Shown here in pieces: positions 7,582-16,027 of a stretch of 64,000 nt of DNA. Position 1 is the stretch's first letter. Every line of letters begins with the position of its first letter. Below the pieces are notes generated by a model. The model did no database searches. It was not told the origin of the DNA and saw only the letters and a program-made list of their open reading frames with translations. Position numbers and translations under genes: made by a program. Source of the DNA: CAYNEO01 sp964396245 (GTDB lineage: Bacteria; Zixibacteria; MSB-5A5; GN15; FEB-12); contig CAYNEO010000015.1 of NCBI GenBank assembly GCA_964396245.1, positions 1-64,000 on the forward strand, written 5' to 3'.

Positions 7582-9807
7582 GTGTTGCCGCGCGGATGGT
7601 CAAAGCCCGCGCGGCCCCTTACTGATGTGTATTCGTTGAAATCCTTCCTCAAAAAGCAGTATCCGGGGCTGTTGGCTGCAGCGGCGACGATTGTCGTGCG
7701 CCTCATCTATCTGCTCCAATTACAAAGCAGCCCGACATTTCACTCTCCTCTTGTCGATCAACAGTGGCACTGGGAGTGGGCGGGTGACATTCTCAGCGGC
7801 TCGTTCTGGGGCAAAGGGGCATATTTTCGCGCGCCGCTCTATGCTTATTTCCTGGCGTTCCTCCGCCTGATAACGGACAGTTCCTTCTTCTGGGTTCGGT
7901 TCCTGCAGGTGCTGCTCAGCGCCGGCAGCGCGTTTATACTCGTGAAACTCGCAGAAAAACTCTTCAACCGGACAACTGCCGTCGTCGCCGGATTAATCTA
8001 TGCCCTCTACGGTACGCTGGTGTACTTCGACACGACACTGCTTATTCCCGTGCTTTTCATCTTCCTCTCAGTTCTCGGTATTTATCTTCTCATCACTCAT
8101 CGGAAGTCGTCGTCCTGGATCGCATGGCTGATGGCGGGTTTGGTCCTGGGACTGGCGGCAATCACTCGCCCCAACATTCTTGCGGTAATCCCGTTTCTGA
8201 TTCTCTGGGCAGTGCTCAGGGACCGGGCTGTTCTCTCGAAATCAGTACGGCTGAAAACTTCCGCGATCATGGTGCTGGGGATCATCCTGCCGATCATCCC
8301 GGTGACGGTCAGGAACGTTGTGAAATCGGGCGATTTTATCCTGATATCATCGCAGGGGGGCATCAACTTCTACCTCGGCAACAATTCCGATGCCGACGGC
8401 TTAACGGTAGTCATGCCCGAGTTGGAGCGCACGCAGCTGCCGAGCTGGCAACAGTTCGTCCCGACCACCAACGCCATTGCGGAGCGTGAATCGAGACGGG
8501 GGCTGTCGGAAGGCGACATCTCGAGCTTTTGGACGCACAAAGCGCTCGACTTTATCTCAGATCACCCCGGAGACTTTGCGGTTCTCACGTTTAAGAAGTT
8601 CGTTTACCTGATCAGCGGCTTCGAACACAGCAATAATGCCGACATCTATTTTGACCGATCCCAATCGAGCCTCTTGTCAATCCTCATCTGGCGAGGTCCG
8701 ATCTATTTTCCGTTCGGCCTGCTGTTGCCTTTTGCGCTTGCAGGTATCTGGCTGTATCGAAAAGAAACCCACACGCTGTGGCCAGTCTATATATTTCTGA
8801 TTGTCTACGCCCTCACTGTCCTGGCATTCTTTATTACCGCCCGGTATCGTCTTCCCCTGGTGCCGTTTTTGATACTCATCGCATCAGCCGGGATGGTACG
8901 CCTGGTGACGGTTATTCGCGAACGCAAGAGTCTGGAACTGAGCGCGGCAATTGTTATCATGGTCGTATCTGTTCTCGCGGTCAACCGGACGTATTTCGAT
9001 GAGGGGTTCAGCAACCAGTTTCAGAATTACCTGAATGTGGGAGCAGCATTCGAGAGAGCGGGTAAACTGGCCGAGGCAGAGCAGCAATACGCAAAAGCGC
9101 TCGAGTATTATTCCCACTCCGGGTCAGCATATAATGACCTTGGCTACGTGCAGATGATGCAGGGCAAGCTCGATCAAGCGTTGAGCAACCTGCAGACGGC
9201 CTTGAAGTACGAACCTGATAATCCGAAAATCTACAAGAACCTTGGCCTGCTGATGCAACGGCAGGGGAAACTGAACGGAGCACTGAACGATTTTCGGCTG
9301 GCCGTGCAGAAGAGCCGTCCGGGGGTGACGTCGAGTGAAGAATTGAGCCAATATCTTCTTAACGTTGCGGTCACCTACGACGCCCTTAGGGAAAGCGATT
9401 CTGCGTCCGCATACTATCGTCGCTCGATTTCGACCGCACCGGGTTTTGGACCGGCTTATGCCAAAGCAGGCAGTTTCTTTTCCCGGGAAGGTGACTATGC
9501 GACTGCGGACAGCATGTTCGCCGTGGCGGACAGCATGAATGCCCTGGGCGCCGGCGACCTGTTCAACTGGGGTCTATCGCTGATACGTCGGCAGGAACAT
9601 CGGTCGGCAAGGCAGAAACTTCACGCTGCGGTGAAAAAAGACAACCGCATGTACCAGGCATACTATCTCCTCGCTGCTTCCTATCAGGATACCGGCAGTC
9701 CGCCCGATAGTGTCCTGACTTATCTGAATCTTGCGTTGGAGTATAATCCCACATATCAGCCGGCGCTCCGGCTTCATGAGCAATTAACGCAACAGCATCG
9801 AAAATGA
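7582..9807 (+). CDS. GT39-like membrane glycosyltransferase with C-terminal TPR repeats
   Basis: The 741-residue product has two halves. Residues about 25-470 are a polytopic membrane domain like the ArnT/PMT group of lipid-linked sugar transferases, with the acidic first loop (DQQWHWEWAGDIL, about residues 55-67), a GKGAYFRAPLYAYFL stretch and Arg/Pro-rich loops. Residues about 475-735 are tetratricopeptide repeats (for example NVGAAFERAGKLAEAEQQYAK-like units), probably periplasmic. The start used here is a GTG at 7582; a GTG near 7627 is an alternative that would still keep the first membrane segment. This fusion is common in FCB and Planctomycetes-type genomes. The acceptor could be protein or lipid A. 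It ends eight bases from the convergent gene. Confidence 0.8.
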   Translation: MLPRGWSKPARPLTDVYSLKSFLKKQYPGLLAAAATIVVRLIYLLQLQSSPTFHSPLVDQQWHWEWAGDILSGSFWGKGAYFRAPLYAYFLAFLRLITDSSFFWVRFLQVLLSAGSAFILVKLAEKLFNRTTAVVAGLIYALYGTLVYFDTTLLIPVLFIFLSVLGIYLLITHRKSSSWIAWLMAGLVLGLAAITRPNILAVIPFLILWAVLRDRAVLSKSVRLKTSAIMVLGIILPIIPVTVRNVVKSGDFILISSQGGINFYLGNNSDADGLTVVMPELERTQLPSWQQFVPTTNAIAERESRRGLSEGDISSFWTHKALDFISDHPGDFAVLTFKKFVYLISGFEHSNNADIYFDRSQSSLLSILIWRGPIYFPFGLLLPFALAGIWLYRKETHTLWPVYIFLIVYALTVLAFFITARYRLPLVPFLILIASAGMVRLVTVIRERKSLELSAAIVIMVVSVLAVNRTYFDEGFSNQFQNYLNVGAAFERAGKLAEAEQQYAKALEYYSHSGSAYNDLGYVQMMQGKLDQALSNLQTALKYEPDNPKIYKNLGLLMQRQGKLNGALNDFRLAVQKSRPGVTSSEELSQYLLNVAVTYDALRESDSASAYYRRSISTAPGFGPAYAKAGSFFSREGDYATADSMFAVADSMNALGAGDLFNWGLSLIRRQEHRSARQKLHAAVKKDNRMYQAYYLLAASYQDTGSPPDSVLTYLNLALEYNPTYQPALRLHEQLTQQHRK

Positions 9808-9815
9808 GAAATCGA

Positions 9816-10757
9816 TCAGTACTTCTGGCGGCGCTCGATCATGAAGTTTGAGCCGGGCATCTGCTTGGTGGCCTTCTTGAGATCGGCCAGCATTTTCGAC
9901 AGTTCCCCGATATGCGAGAAAGTACCGCTCTTGTTGACAATGACGGCGATCGATATGGTGAGAATGTTGTAGTTCTCTATTGTCCCTCGCCGACTCACGG
10001 TCGTGATATACCCACGCTCGCGATCTTCCGGCTCGTAACGGTACGGTATGAATGCATCGAACGTGCGAATGATCCATGAGCACGTGGTTTCCACCAGGTC
10101 GACAGGTATGACAAACATGAAATCATCGCCGGCGATATGACCTACGAATCCCTCGCGGCAGGTATCGAAGACGACGTCCTTGATGATCTTACCGGTCATC
10201 CGGATAATGCGGTCGCCGTACGAATAGCCGTAGTAGTCGTTATAAGCCTTGAAATTATCGAGGTCGGCATAGCAGGCGGCAAATTCGGTTTGCATGTCCA
10301 ATTGCCGTTGGAGTTCCTGCTCGAGCATACCGGGTCCCGGCAGAAGAGTCGAGGGATTGATAGACAGATCCCGGTGACTGCGCTCAATAACGCGCCTGAT
10401 GCGTACCTGGACCACCCTGTCCAGCCACTCACCGTGGATGAAATCCTCCGCGCCATTCTCATAGGCCGCGACCACGACATTCACTGAAGGCTCTGGATGA
10501 TAAAGAATTACGGGGGTAATCGAAAGAAAAGAATTAGCCTTGATGGCCCGGAGCAGTTCCAGTTCCCGGTAGAAGTCATCCTTGCCGCCGATTATAATGG
10601 CGCTGATCGAGAAACGCTGACAAACCGTGACGAGGCTGTTGAAATCGCTGAAATAGTGGAATGAGATCTCCTGGTGCCGGAAGAACTGCTGCAGATGAAA
10701 GTCAAGATTCACCCCGGTCTGTTTTACGGCGAAGTGGTACGCCGGTCGTATCGGCAT
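9816..10757 (-). CDS. degenerate receiver plus GGDEF-domain protein
   Basis: The protein (about 313 residues from the ATG at 10757; a GTG at 10712 is an alternative) has an N-terminal fold like a response-regulator receiver, but the usual phospho-acceptor Asp is replaced (IIIGG). The C-terminal half is a GGDEF domain: the substrate-binding phrase DLDNFKAYNDYYGYSYGD is intact, while the active-site loop reads AGDDF instead of GGDEF/GGEEF. It may be a weak diguanylate cyclase or a c-di-GMP/GTP-binding pseudoenzyme. Its 5' end overlaps the xerC-like gene by 11-56 bases, depending on the start. It is the last gene of a five-gene minus-strand run. Confidence 0.75.
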   Translation of the reverse strand: MPIRPAYHFAVKQTGVNLDFHLQQFFRHQEISFHYFSDFNSLVTVCQRFSISAIIIGGKDDFYRELELLRAIKANSFLSITPVILYHPEPSVNVVVAAYENGAEDFIHGEWLDRVVQVRIRRVIERSHRDLSINPSTLLPGPGMLEQELQRQLDMQTEFAACYADLDNFKAYNDYYGYSYGDRIIRMTGKIIKDVVFDTCREGFVGHIAGDDFMFVIPVDLVETTCSWIIRTFDAFIPYRYEPEDRERGYITTVSRRGTIENYNILTISIAVIVNKSGTFSHIGELSKMLADLKKATKQMPGSNFMIERRQKY

Positions 10758-11667
10758 CTCGGGAGCCTGATCTCCCGGCCATTTCCCTGGGGTGATACTT
10801 TTTGTGCTCTGCAATGATATAATCCCGGTCAATTCTGGTGTATATCTCGGTAGTCGATATATCGGCATGTCCGAGCATTTCTTGGACAATGCGCAAATCA
10901 GCCCCCCCTTCCAGCAGGTGAGTCGCAAACGAGTGCCGGAAGGTATGGGGAGTAACCCTTTTAGTAATATCGGCCCTGAGCACCAGTCGCTTGATTATTT
11001 TCCACAGACCGACCCGGGAGAAGCGTTTTCCGGTCCGGTTCACGAAGATGCAGGTGATATTCCGGCCCGGATGAATCGTCTTTCTTCGTTCGAGATATTG
11101 TGTGAGAGCTTCGCGCGCATATCCGCCGAGCGGCACCAGTCGCTGCTTGTTGCCCTTTCCGGTGATTCGCAGAAAACCGGCCTCGAATTCGACATCGGCA
11201 AGTTTAAGATTCAGCAATTCCGACAGTCGCAGCCCGCTGCCGTAGAGCAGCTCTATTATGGCGCGGTCGCGGTCCGCTTCCTTTGATTCCGGGTCCACGG
11301 CCTTGATGATGCGTTCGATCTCCCGTGGCGACAGATAATCAGGGTGATAGCGGGATATCCTCGGCGCCGAGTAAGCTCGAGCCGGATTCTCGACGACTAT
11401 GGCATCGTCTTTCAAATACGAGAAGAAATGTTTGATACTGGAAATCTTACGGGCCAGTGTGGCCGGCTTGCGACCCATGCGGGTAAGCAGCCCGAAATAG
11501 TCAGTGATAATCCGCGGGGTGACCAAGCGCGGGTCCTGGACTTTGCAGGTTTTCGCGAAGTCGGCGATGTCTGAGCGATAAGCGGCCACCGTATTATTCG
11601 ACAGACCCCGCTCGAGTTGCAGGTGTTGAATGAAATCTTCGAGCGTGTGATCGAAAACCGTTGCCAT
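10702..11667 (-). CDS. xerC: XerC/XerD-type tyrosine recombinase
   Basis: This is a site-specific recombinase that most likely resolves chromosome dimers at dif. The 321-residue product has an N-terminal SAM-like DNA-binding domain (about 8-90) and a catalytic domain with the expected residues: Arg in YGSGLRLSE, Lys in GKGNKQRLVPL, His-x-x-Arg in TPHTFRHSFATH, His in LGHADISTTEIYT, where the final Tyr is the nucleophile. The C-terminal tail is about 20 residues longer than usual and overlaps the next gene. The setting among housekeeping genes and the absence of mobile-element signs support a Xer role over an integron or phage integrase. XerC versus XerD cannot be decided. Confidence 0.88.
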   Translation of the reverse strand: MATVFDHTLEDFIQHLQLERGLSNNTVAAYRSDIADFAKTCKVQDPRLVTPRIITDYFGLLTRMGRKPATLARKISSIKHFFSYLKDDAIVVENPARAYSAPRISRYHPDYLSPREIERIIKAVDPESKEADRDRAIIELLYGSGLRLSELLNLKLADVEFEAGFLRITGKGNKQRLVPLGGYAREALTQYLERRKTIHPGRNITCIFVNRTGKRFSRVGLWKIIKRLVLRADITKRVTPHTFRHSFATHLLEGGADLRIVQEMLGHADISTTEIYTRIDRDYIIAEHKKYHPREMAGRSGSRDADTTGVPLRRKTDRGES

Positions 11668-11669
11668 AT

Positions 11670-12383
11670 CTACACCCCGTGTGCAAGGGCAATTACTGCC
11701 GGAACGTCGAATCCCGTCTCTTGAAGCTCCCGACGCGCCTCACGGACAGTAGCCCCGCTCGTCACCACATCATCGACCAGAATCACCCTCTCCCCCGATT
11801 CCGGTTCACGAGAGACCGCAAAAACTCCGCTGATGTTTTTCGCACGTTCTATCTGTCTCAGACGGGATTGCGGCCGGCGACGCTTCGCGCGGTAGAGGGT
11901 TTCCTGGTCGACAGGTATTTCCAGCGCTCTACCAAGCTCGATTGCGATCAGCAGAGCCTGATTATATCCGCGTACATATTCCCGGCTGCCGTGCAGAGGA
12001 ATGGGGACCAGTGCTCCCGGTTTGAGAGACATGATTTGCTGTCCAAACTCGTCACACAGGCGCCGGGCAAAAATGCCCGCGGGCGACGTAATCCCCTTGA
12101 ATTTGAACTGGTGGATGATCTCTTTCATCGGATCAACATAATCGGCAAACGCATACAAAAGAAAGGAGTCGTCCCCGCACACCGGGCAGCCCGCGCCCGC
12201 CATGACGTTTTGCCCGCACGACAGGCAGATAGCCGAACTGAATGTGTCGATGGCATCGTCACATGCCGCGCAGACAGGATCGCCCGATTCCACATAGGCG
12301 CCGCAACCGAGGCACAGCGGCGGGAACACAAAGTCAAGGACGCTGTGATACCAGGGGACCGGTTTCAACGGCTCTTCCATCAT
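11670..12383 (-). CDS. comF: ComF-family phosphoribosyltransferase-like protein
   Basis: ComF proteins take part in natural transformation in several bacteria and have a type I phosphoribosyltransferase fold. The 237-residue product has the N-terminal double zinc ribbon (CLGCGAYVESGDPVCAAC and CLSCG...CPVCG, about residues 22-72) and the PRPP-binding loop VILVDDVVTSGATVREA (about 200-216), with RGYNQA before it. It sits two bases upstream of the recombinase gene, in the same run. The start has two Met codons in a row; the first is used here. Confidence 0.9.
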   Translation of the reverse strand: MMEEPLKPVPWYHSVLDFVFPPLCLGCGAYVESGDPVCAACDDAIDTFSSAICLSCGQNVMAGAGCPVCGDDSFLLYAFADYVDPMKEIIHQFKFKGITSPAGIFARRLCDEFGQQIMSLKPGALVPIPLHGSREYVRGYNQALLIAIELGRALEIPVDQETLYRAKRRRPQSRLRQIERAKNISGVFAVSREPESGERVILVDDVVTSGATVREARRELQETGFDVPAVIALAHGV

Positions 12384-12402
12384 ACCGGTAATAAACTAAC
12401 GA

Positions 12403-13494
12403 TCAGGCGTGTTTCAATACAAAACTTCGCAAACGGGCGGTCAGCCAGTTGGTCGTGTAATAGAGGATAAATGCAGCCAGAACGATGGCGCAAGCTGTAT
12501 AGAGCCATGTCCATCCGGTTTCGAAGCTGCCAAACCGGTAGGCGGCCGTCACATTAAGCCAGCCATACAGGTGATCCAACAGAAGACCCGCCCCGATCGC
12601 GACAACAGCAATAGAGACGACATAACGCAGGGTGGCACGGAAACCGAGCATTTTTCGGACAACGACGATGGTAGCGACATTGGTGGCGGGGCCGACCATC
12701 AGAAATACGAGAATAGCTCCCGGTGAAAAACCCGAGGCCAGCAAAACCGCCGCGAGCGGTGTCGATGATGTCGCGCAGACATAAAGCGGAAGACCGATCA
12801 CCATCGCTGCTGCATATCCGAGCCAGCCGGTGCGGAGCGACTCCGGTATGTGAGACGCATCCGCGCCGAGCAGCGCGCCAATCAACCCGGCCAGTACGAA
12901 TCCAACAAACAGGCTGGGAGCAAGATCTTTGAGCAGATCGGTGAAGGCATAGCGGACGCCGCTCCATACACGAGTGTACCACCTCGAATACGGCCTATTA
13001 TTCGGTGCTACGGCACAACCGCAGTTGTCTGAGCACTCCGGTCCCTCAGTCGCGACGGGTGCATTTTGCGCCGGGAAGAGTGTCTCGGTAAATCCGGCCA
13101 CGATCGCCGTCAGGAAAGCCGTTACCGGGCGCGCAATAGTGAGCAATGGGTCGGTAAGAGAATAGGTCAGAAGAATCGAGTCGACGCCCGATTCCGGCGT
13201 CGAGATCAAAAATGAAACAGTCGCCCCTCGTCCCGCCCCCGAGCGGGATAACTGGCTGGCGACCGGCAAAACCGAACAGGAGCAAAGCGGCAGAGGAATT
13301 CCTATGGCTGCGGCTTTCAAAATTCCGGTCATACCTTCATCGCGAATCAGCCGGGCTACGTTTTTTTCGTTCATCACCAGCCAGATGATACCGGCCAGTA
13401 TCAGGCCCAGAACGAAAAATGGGGCCGATTCGAGCAAAACCTGCCAGATCGACCCCAGCCATGTACTCAGAAACTGTATCGCCGAATCAGCCAT
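12403..13494 (-). CDS. SO_0444-type permease, probable Cu/Zn efflux
   Basis: The 363-residue membrane protein belongs to the YraQ/DUF318 permease group. The core phrases LPLCSCSVLPVA (about 69-80), GATVSFLISTPESGVDSI (about 91-108) and, in the second half, LYVCATSSTPLAA and MVGPATN are those of the SO_0444 subfamily, described as copper/zinc efflux transporters. Between the two halves is a hydrophilic loop with four cysteines (ECSDNCGCAV region, about 150-165), suited to metal binding. Its start overlaps the upstream TPR gene by eight bases. Metal specificity is inferred from the family only. Confidence 0.82.
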   Translation of the reverse strand: MADSAIQFLSTWLGSIWQVLLESAPFFVLGLILAGIIWLVMNEKNVARLIRDEGMTGILKAAAIGIPLPLCSCSVLPVASQLSRSGAGRGATVSFLISTPESGVDSILLTYSLTDPLLTIARPVTAFLTAIVAGFTETLFPAQNAPVATEGPECSDNCGCAVAPNNRPYSRWYTRVWSGVRYAFTDLLKDLAPSLFVGFVLAGLIGALLGADASHIPESLRTGWLGYAAAMVIGLPLYVCATSSTPLAAVLLASGFSPGAILVFLMVGPATNVATIVVVRKMLGFRATLRYVVSIAVVAIGAGLLLDHLYGWLNVTAAYRFGSFETGWTWLYTACAIVLAAFILYYTTNWLTARLRSFVLKHA

Positions 13495-14038
13495 CGAGTT
13501 GTTTTAACAGGTCCCGGGCGGCATCTGCAGCACGCCCGCTGGGCTCCAATGAAAGATATTTATTCCAGTAGAACCGCGCCGAATCGGACTGTTGCTTTTC
13601 ATAGTAGACAATCCCAAGATTGAAATGGGCGATGGCGTGATTCGGGTCCCGCTGCAGAACCTTGTGAAATTCCTCCAGCGCACGGTCGGGCAAGCCCATG
13701 GCATGCAGGCAGGCGCCGAAATCGGTGCGCACGTCGACCGAGCTCCCGTCGATATCAAGCGCCCGTCGATACGCCTCGGCAGCGATTGCATAATTGCCCT
13801 GATCCATAAAGGTATTTCCGGCGGTCACAAGGCCGTCGTAGTCGCCCGGCAAATCCGGCATAGCGGCGGCCATATCACCCATCCCCGTTTGACTCGTCTG
13901 CTGCTGCGGTTGAGCCGGTGGAGCGGGCATTTCCTGCGGGCTTCTGAGAATTATGTATCCTATCGTGAATATCAGCAGAACGCCTGCAATAGCCACGGCA
14001 TCCCGCATATTGTTGCTTCGGCTTGTCGATTCTGTCAT
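13487..14038 (-). CDS. membrane-anchored TPR protein
   Basis: The 183-residue product has one N-terminal membrane helix (about residues 13-30), a short Pro/Gln-rich linker and about three tetratricopeptide repeats (about 62-170), each with the usual Ala/Gly/Tyr spacing (for example AIAHFNLGIVYYEKQQ). It is probably a protein-interaction subunit facing the periplasm. It is the first gene of the minus-strand run that continues with the metal permease, ComF, XerC/D and the GGDEF protein. The eight-base overlap with the permease suggests coupled translation. Specific function is unknown. Confidence 0.7.
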   Translation of the reverse strand: MTESTSRSNNMRDAVAIAGVLLIFTIGYIILRSPQEMPAPPAQPQQQTSQTGMGDMAAAMPDLPGDYDGLVTAGNTFMDQGNYAIAAEAYRRALDIDGSSVDVRTDFGACLHAMGLPDRALEEFHKVLQRDPNHAIAHFNLGIVYYEKQQSDSARFYWNKYLSLEPSGRAADAARDLLKQLDG

Positions 14039-14164
14039 CCGTGCTCTCTCGTCGTTTTTCGGCGTCGCCTAATAGCGAGCGCCGCAGTCCACATTACTGT
14101 CGCTAATCTAATGGCTGCAATCCGATTTGTCCACCTCCAATTACGGCGTTTATACAAGAATTCG

Positions 14165-14193
14165 ATGACATTCGGCTGACAAAAATGTATAAT
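14165..14193 (+). promoter_or_regulatory. sigma70-type promoter of the M28 peptidase gene
   Basis: ATGACA (14165-14170), 17 bases, then a perfect TATAAT (14188-14193). A start near 14200 fits the ATG at 14236 and rules out the upstream in-frame ATG at 14185, which lies inside the promoter. Confidence 0.65.
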
Positions 14194-14235
14194 CAGCCGG
14201 TTATACTCTCGGCGGTACAAAAAGGAAAGGACGTT

Positions 14236-15945
14236 ATGGCGCGGTTGTTCTTGATTCTCATATCGATACTCATTTCCGGCGCTCTGGTTGGCCCTGCTCC
14301 GGCTACGGCCTATGACATATCGGCGGACTCGGTGCACAAACACATCGCTGTCCTCGCATCGGATTCTCTCGAGGGCCGTGAAACCGGCGAGATTGGCGAG
14401 TGGAAGGCGGCGCAGTATATCGCCGGCGTGTTCAAGGCGGCAGGATTGGAGCCGAAGGGCGATTCCGGCACCTATTTTCAATCGTTCGAATTCGTCAAAC
14501 GAATTGATTTCAGCGACAACAACCGACTGACCGTGAACGGCGTCGAATTGTCGCTCAACGACGAATTCCAGCCGATGCTGCAATCCGCAAACGCGACATT
14601 TAACTTCGACGAGATAATTCCGGTGAACTACGGTATTACCGCCGAAGGAACCTCATACGATGATTATGCCGGTAAAGACGTGGCCGGCAAGGCTGTCCTG
14701 ATCAAGAGATATTCTCCTTCAGCCGACGAGAACCCGCACGTTGATTTCGACAAGTATGCGGCAATCGTGGACAAAGTCATGAATGCTCTGAACCATGACG
14801 CATCCGGTATTTTCTTTATCACGCCAACCGATCATGATGACACCCTGATGTCCATCGGTTTCACCCACGTGACGCCCAAAGACGTCCCCATTGTCTGGAT
14901 CAGGCGCGCCGGTCTCGACAAGCTGGGGCTCGATCCGGACAATCCGGAACTGCTGTCCGCCGAGGGAGAGACAGAGCTCATACACGTGCGGGACACGGGG
15001 TACAATGTGGTCGGATATCTGCCCGGTACGAGCGACACGACAATCATCCTGGGTGCGCATTACGATCACCTCGGCTGGGGCGGTCCCGGTTCGCGCTATC
15101 TTGGCGAGGAGCCGAAGATTCACTATGGCGCCGATGACAATGCTTCGGGAACGTCCGCCCTTCTTGAAACCGCCAGGTATTTTGCCGACAAACGCGACGA
15201 GCTGCAAAATTCGCTGCTTTTCATCGCCTTCACGGGTGAGGAAAAAGGCATTCTGGGTTCGAGTTACTACGCGAAGCACATGACTGTCGATTCCAATGCC
15301 ATCAAGATGATGATCAATATGGACATGATCGGCCGGCTCAAGGACCAGGAAAAGGGCCTGGCAATCATGGGGACCGGCACCTGTCCGGAGTTCAAGCAAT
15401 ATTTCGACAGCACGCTCAAAACCGACCTGAAGCTTGCGTTGCGTGAATCAGGTACCGGGCCCTCCGATCATACCGCTTTCTATAATCGCGGCATCCCGGT
15501 GCTGTTTTTCTTCACCGGCGCACACAAGGACTACCATAAACCGGATGATACCGTCGACAAGATCGATTTCGACGGAGTCGTATCCGTTGCCGATCTGGCC
15601 GCCGATATCGCGGCTTATTTCGATTCGTATCCGGGCGAACTTACTTTTCAGCGGACCAAGGATGATTCCGCGGGCCAACGTCGCGCCTCGTTTTCAGTCA
15701 CGCTGGGCGTGATGCCTGATTACACGGCCGAAGTAAAAGGCCTCAAGATAGATGGCGTCACCCCGGATCGACCGGCTGAAAAGGCAGGGATTCAGACCGG
15801 TGATATCGTCATCAAGATGGGTGAGTACAACGTGGACGATATCTACACCTATATGAACTGCCTGAGCAAGTTCAAGAAAGGCGATTCCACCGTTGTCGTA
15901 GTCAAGCGCGGCGACAAGGTTCTGAATCTGAATGTCGTTTTCTAA
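14236..15945 (+). CDS. secreted M28 zinc aminopeptidase with PDZ domain
   Basis: This exported metallopeptidase probably removes N-terminal residues from peptides in the periplasm or outside the cell. From the ATG at 14236 (ribosome site AAGGAAAGGA) the product has 569 residues. It has a signal peptide (about 1-24), a PA-type insert (about 120-240), and the M28 domain with zinc ligands in AHYDHLG (His275), GADDNASG, GEEKG, NMDMIG and the late His in DYHKPDD. A PDZ domain occupies the last 85 residues (DRPAEKAGIQTGDIVIKMG), a common M28 arrangement in FCB bacteria. It stands alone between a divergent and a convergent neighbour. Confidence 0.92.
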   Translation: MARLFLILISILISGALVGPAPATAYDISADSVHKHIAVLASDSLEGRETGEIGEWKAAQYIAGVFKAAGLEPKGDSGTYFQSFEFVKRIDFSDNNRLTVNGVELSLNDEFQPMLQSANATFNFDEIIPVNYGITAEGTSYDDYAGKDVAGKAVLIKRYSPSADENPHVDFDKYAAIVDKVMNALNHDASGIFFITPTDHDDTLMSIGFTHVTPKDVPIVWIRRAGLDKLGLDPDNPELLSAEGETELIHVRDTGYNVVGYLPGTSDTTIILGAHYDHLGWGGPGSRYLGEEPKIHYGADDNASGTSALLETARYFADKRDELQNSLLFIAFTGEEKGILGSSYYAKHMTVDSNAIKMMINMDMIGRLKDQEKGLAIMGTGTCPEFKQYFDSTLKTDLKLALRESGTGPSDHTAFYNRGIPVLFFFTGAHKDYHKPDDTVDKIDFDGVVSVADLAADIAAYFDSYPGELTFQRTKDDSAGQRRASFSVTLGVMPDYTAEVKGLKIDGVTPDRPAEKAGIQTGDIVIKMGEYNVDDIYTYMNCLSKFKKGDSTVVVVKRGDKVLNLNVVF

Positions 15946-15969
15946 ACAGCAATTGAGATAAATTCGAAG

Positions 15970-15995
15970 AAGCACGGTCACATGGCCGTGCTTTT
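15970..15995 (+). terminator. terminator after the M28 peptidase gene
   Basis: AAGCACGG (15970-15977) pairs with CCGTGCTT (15986-15993) around an eight-base loop, followed by a short T run. It lies 24 bases after the stop. Confidence 0.65.
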
Positions 15996-16027
15996 ATATT
16001 GTTACTGTGCGGAGGACTTTTACCGAA

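Noticed and set aside
10702..11667. Integron or phage integrase
   Set aside because: There is no attachment repeat, cassette array or phage gene nearby; length and neighbours fit Xer.
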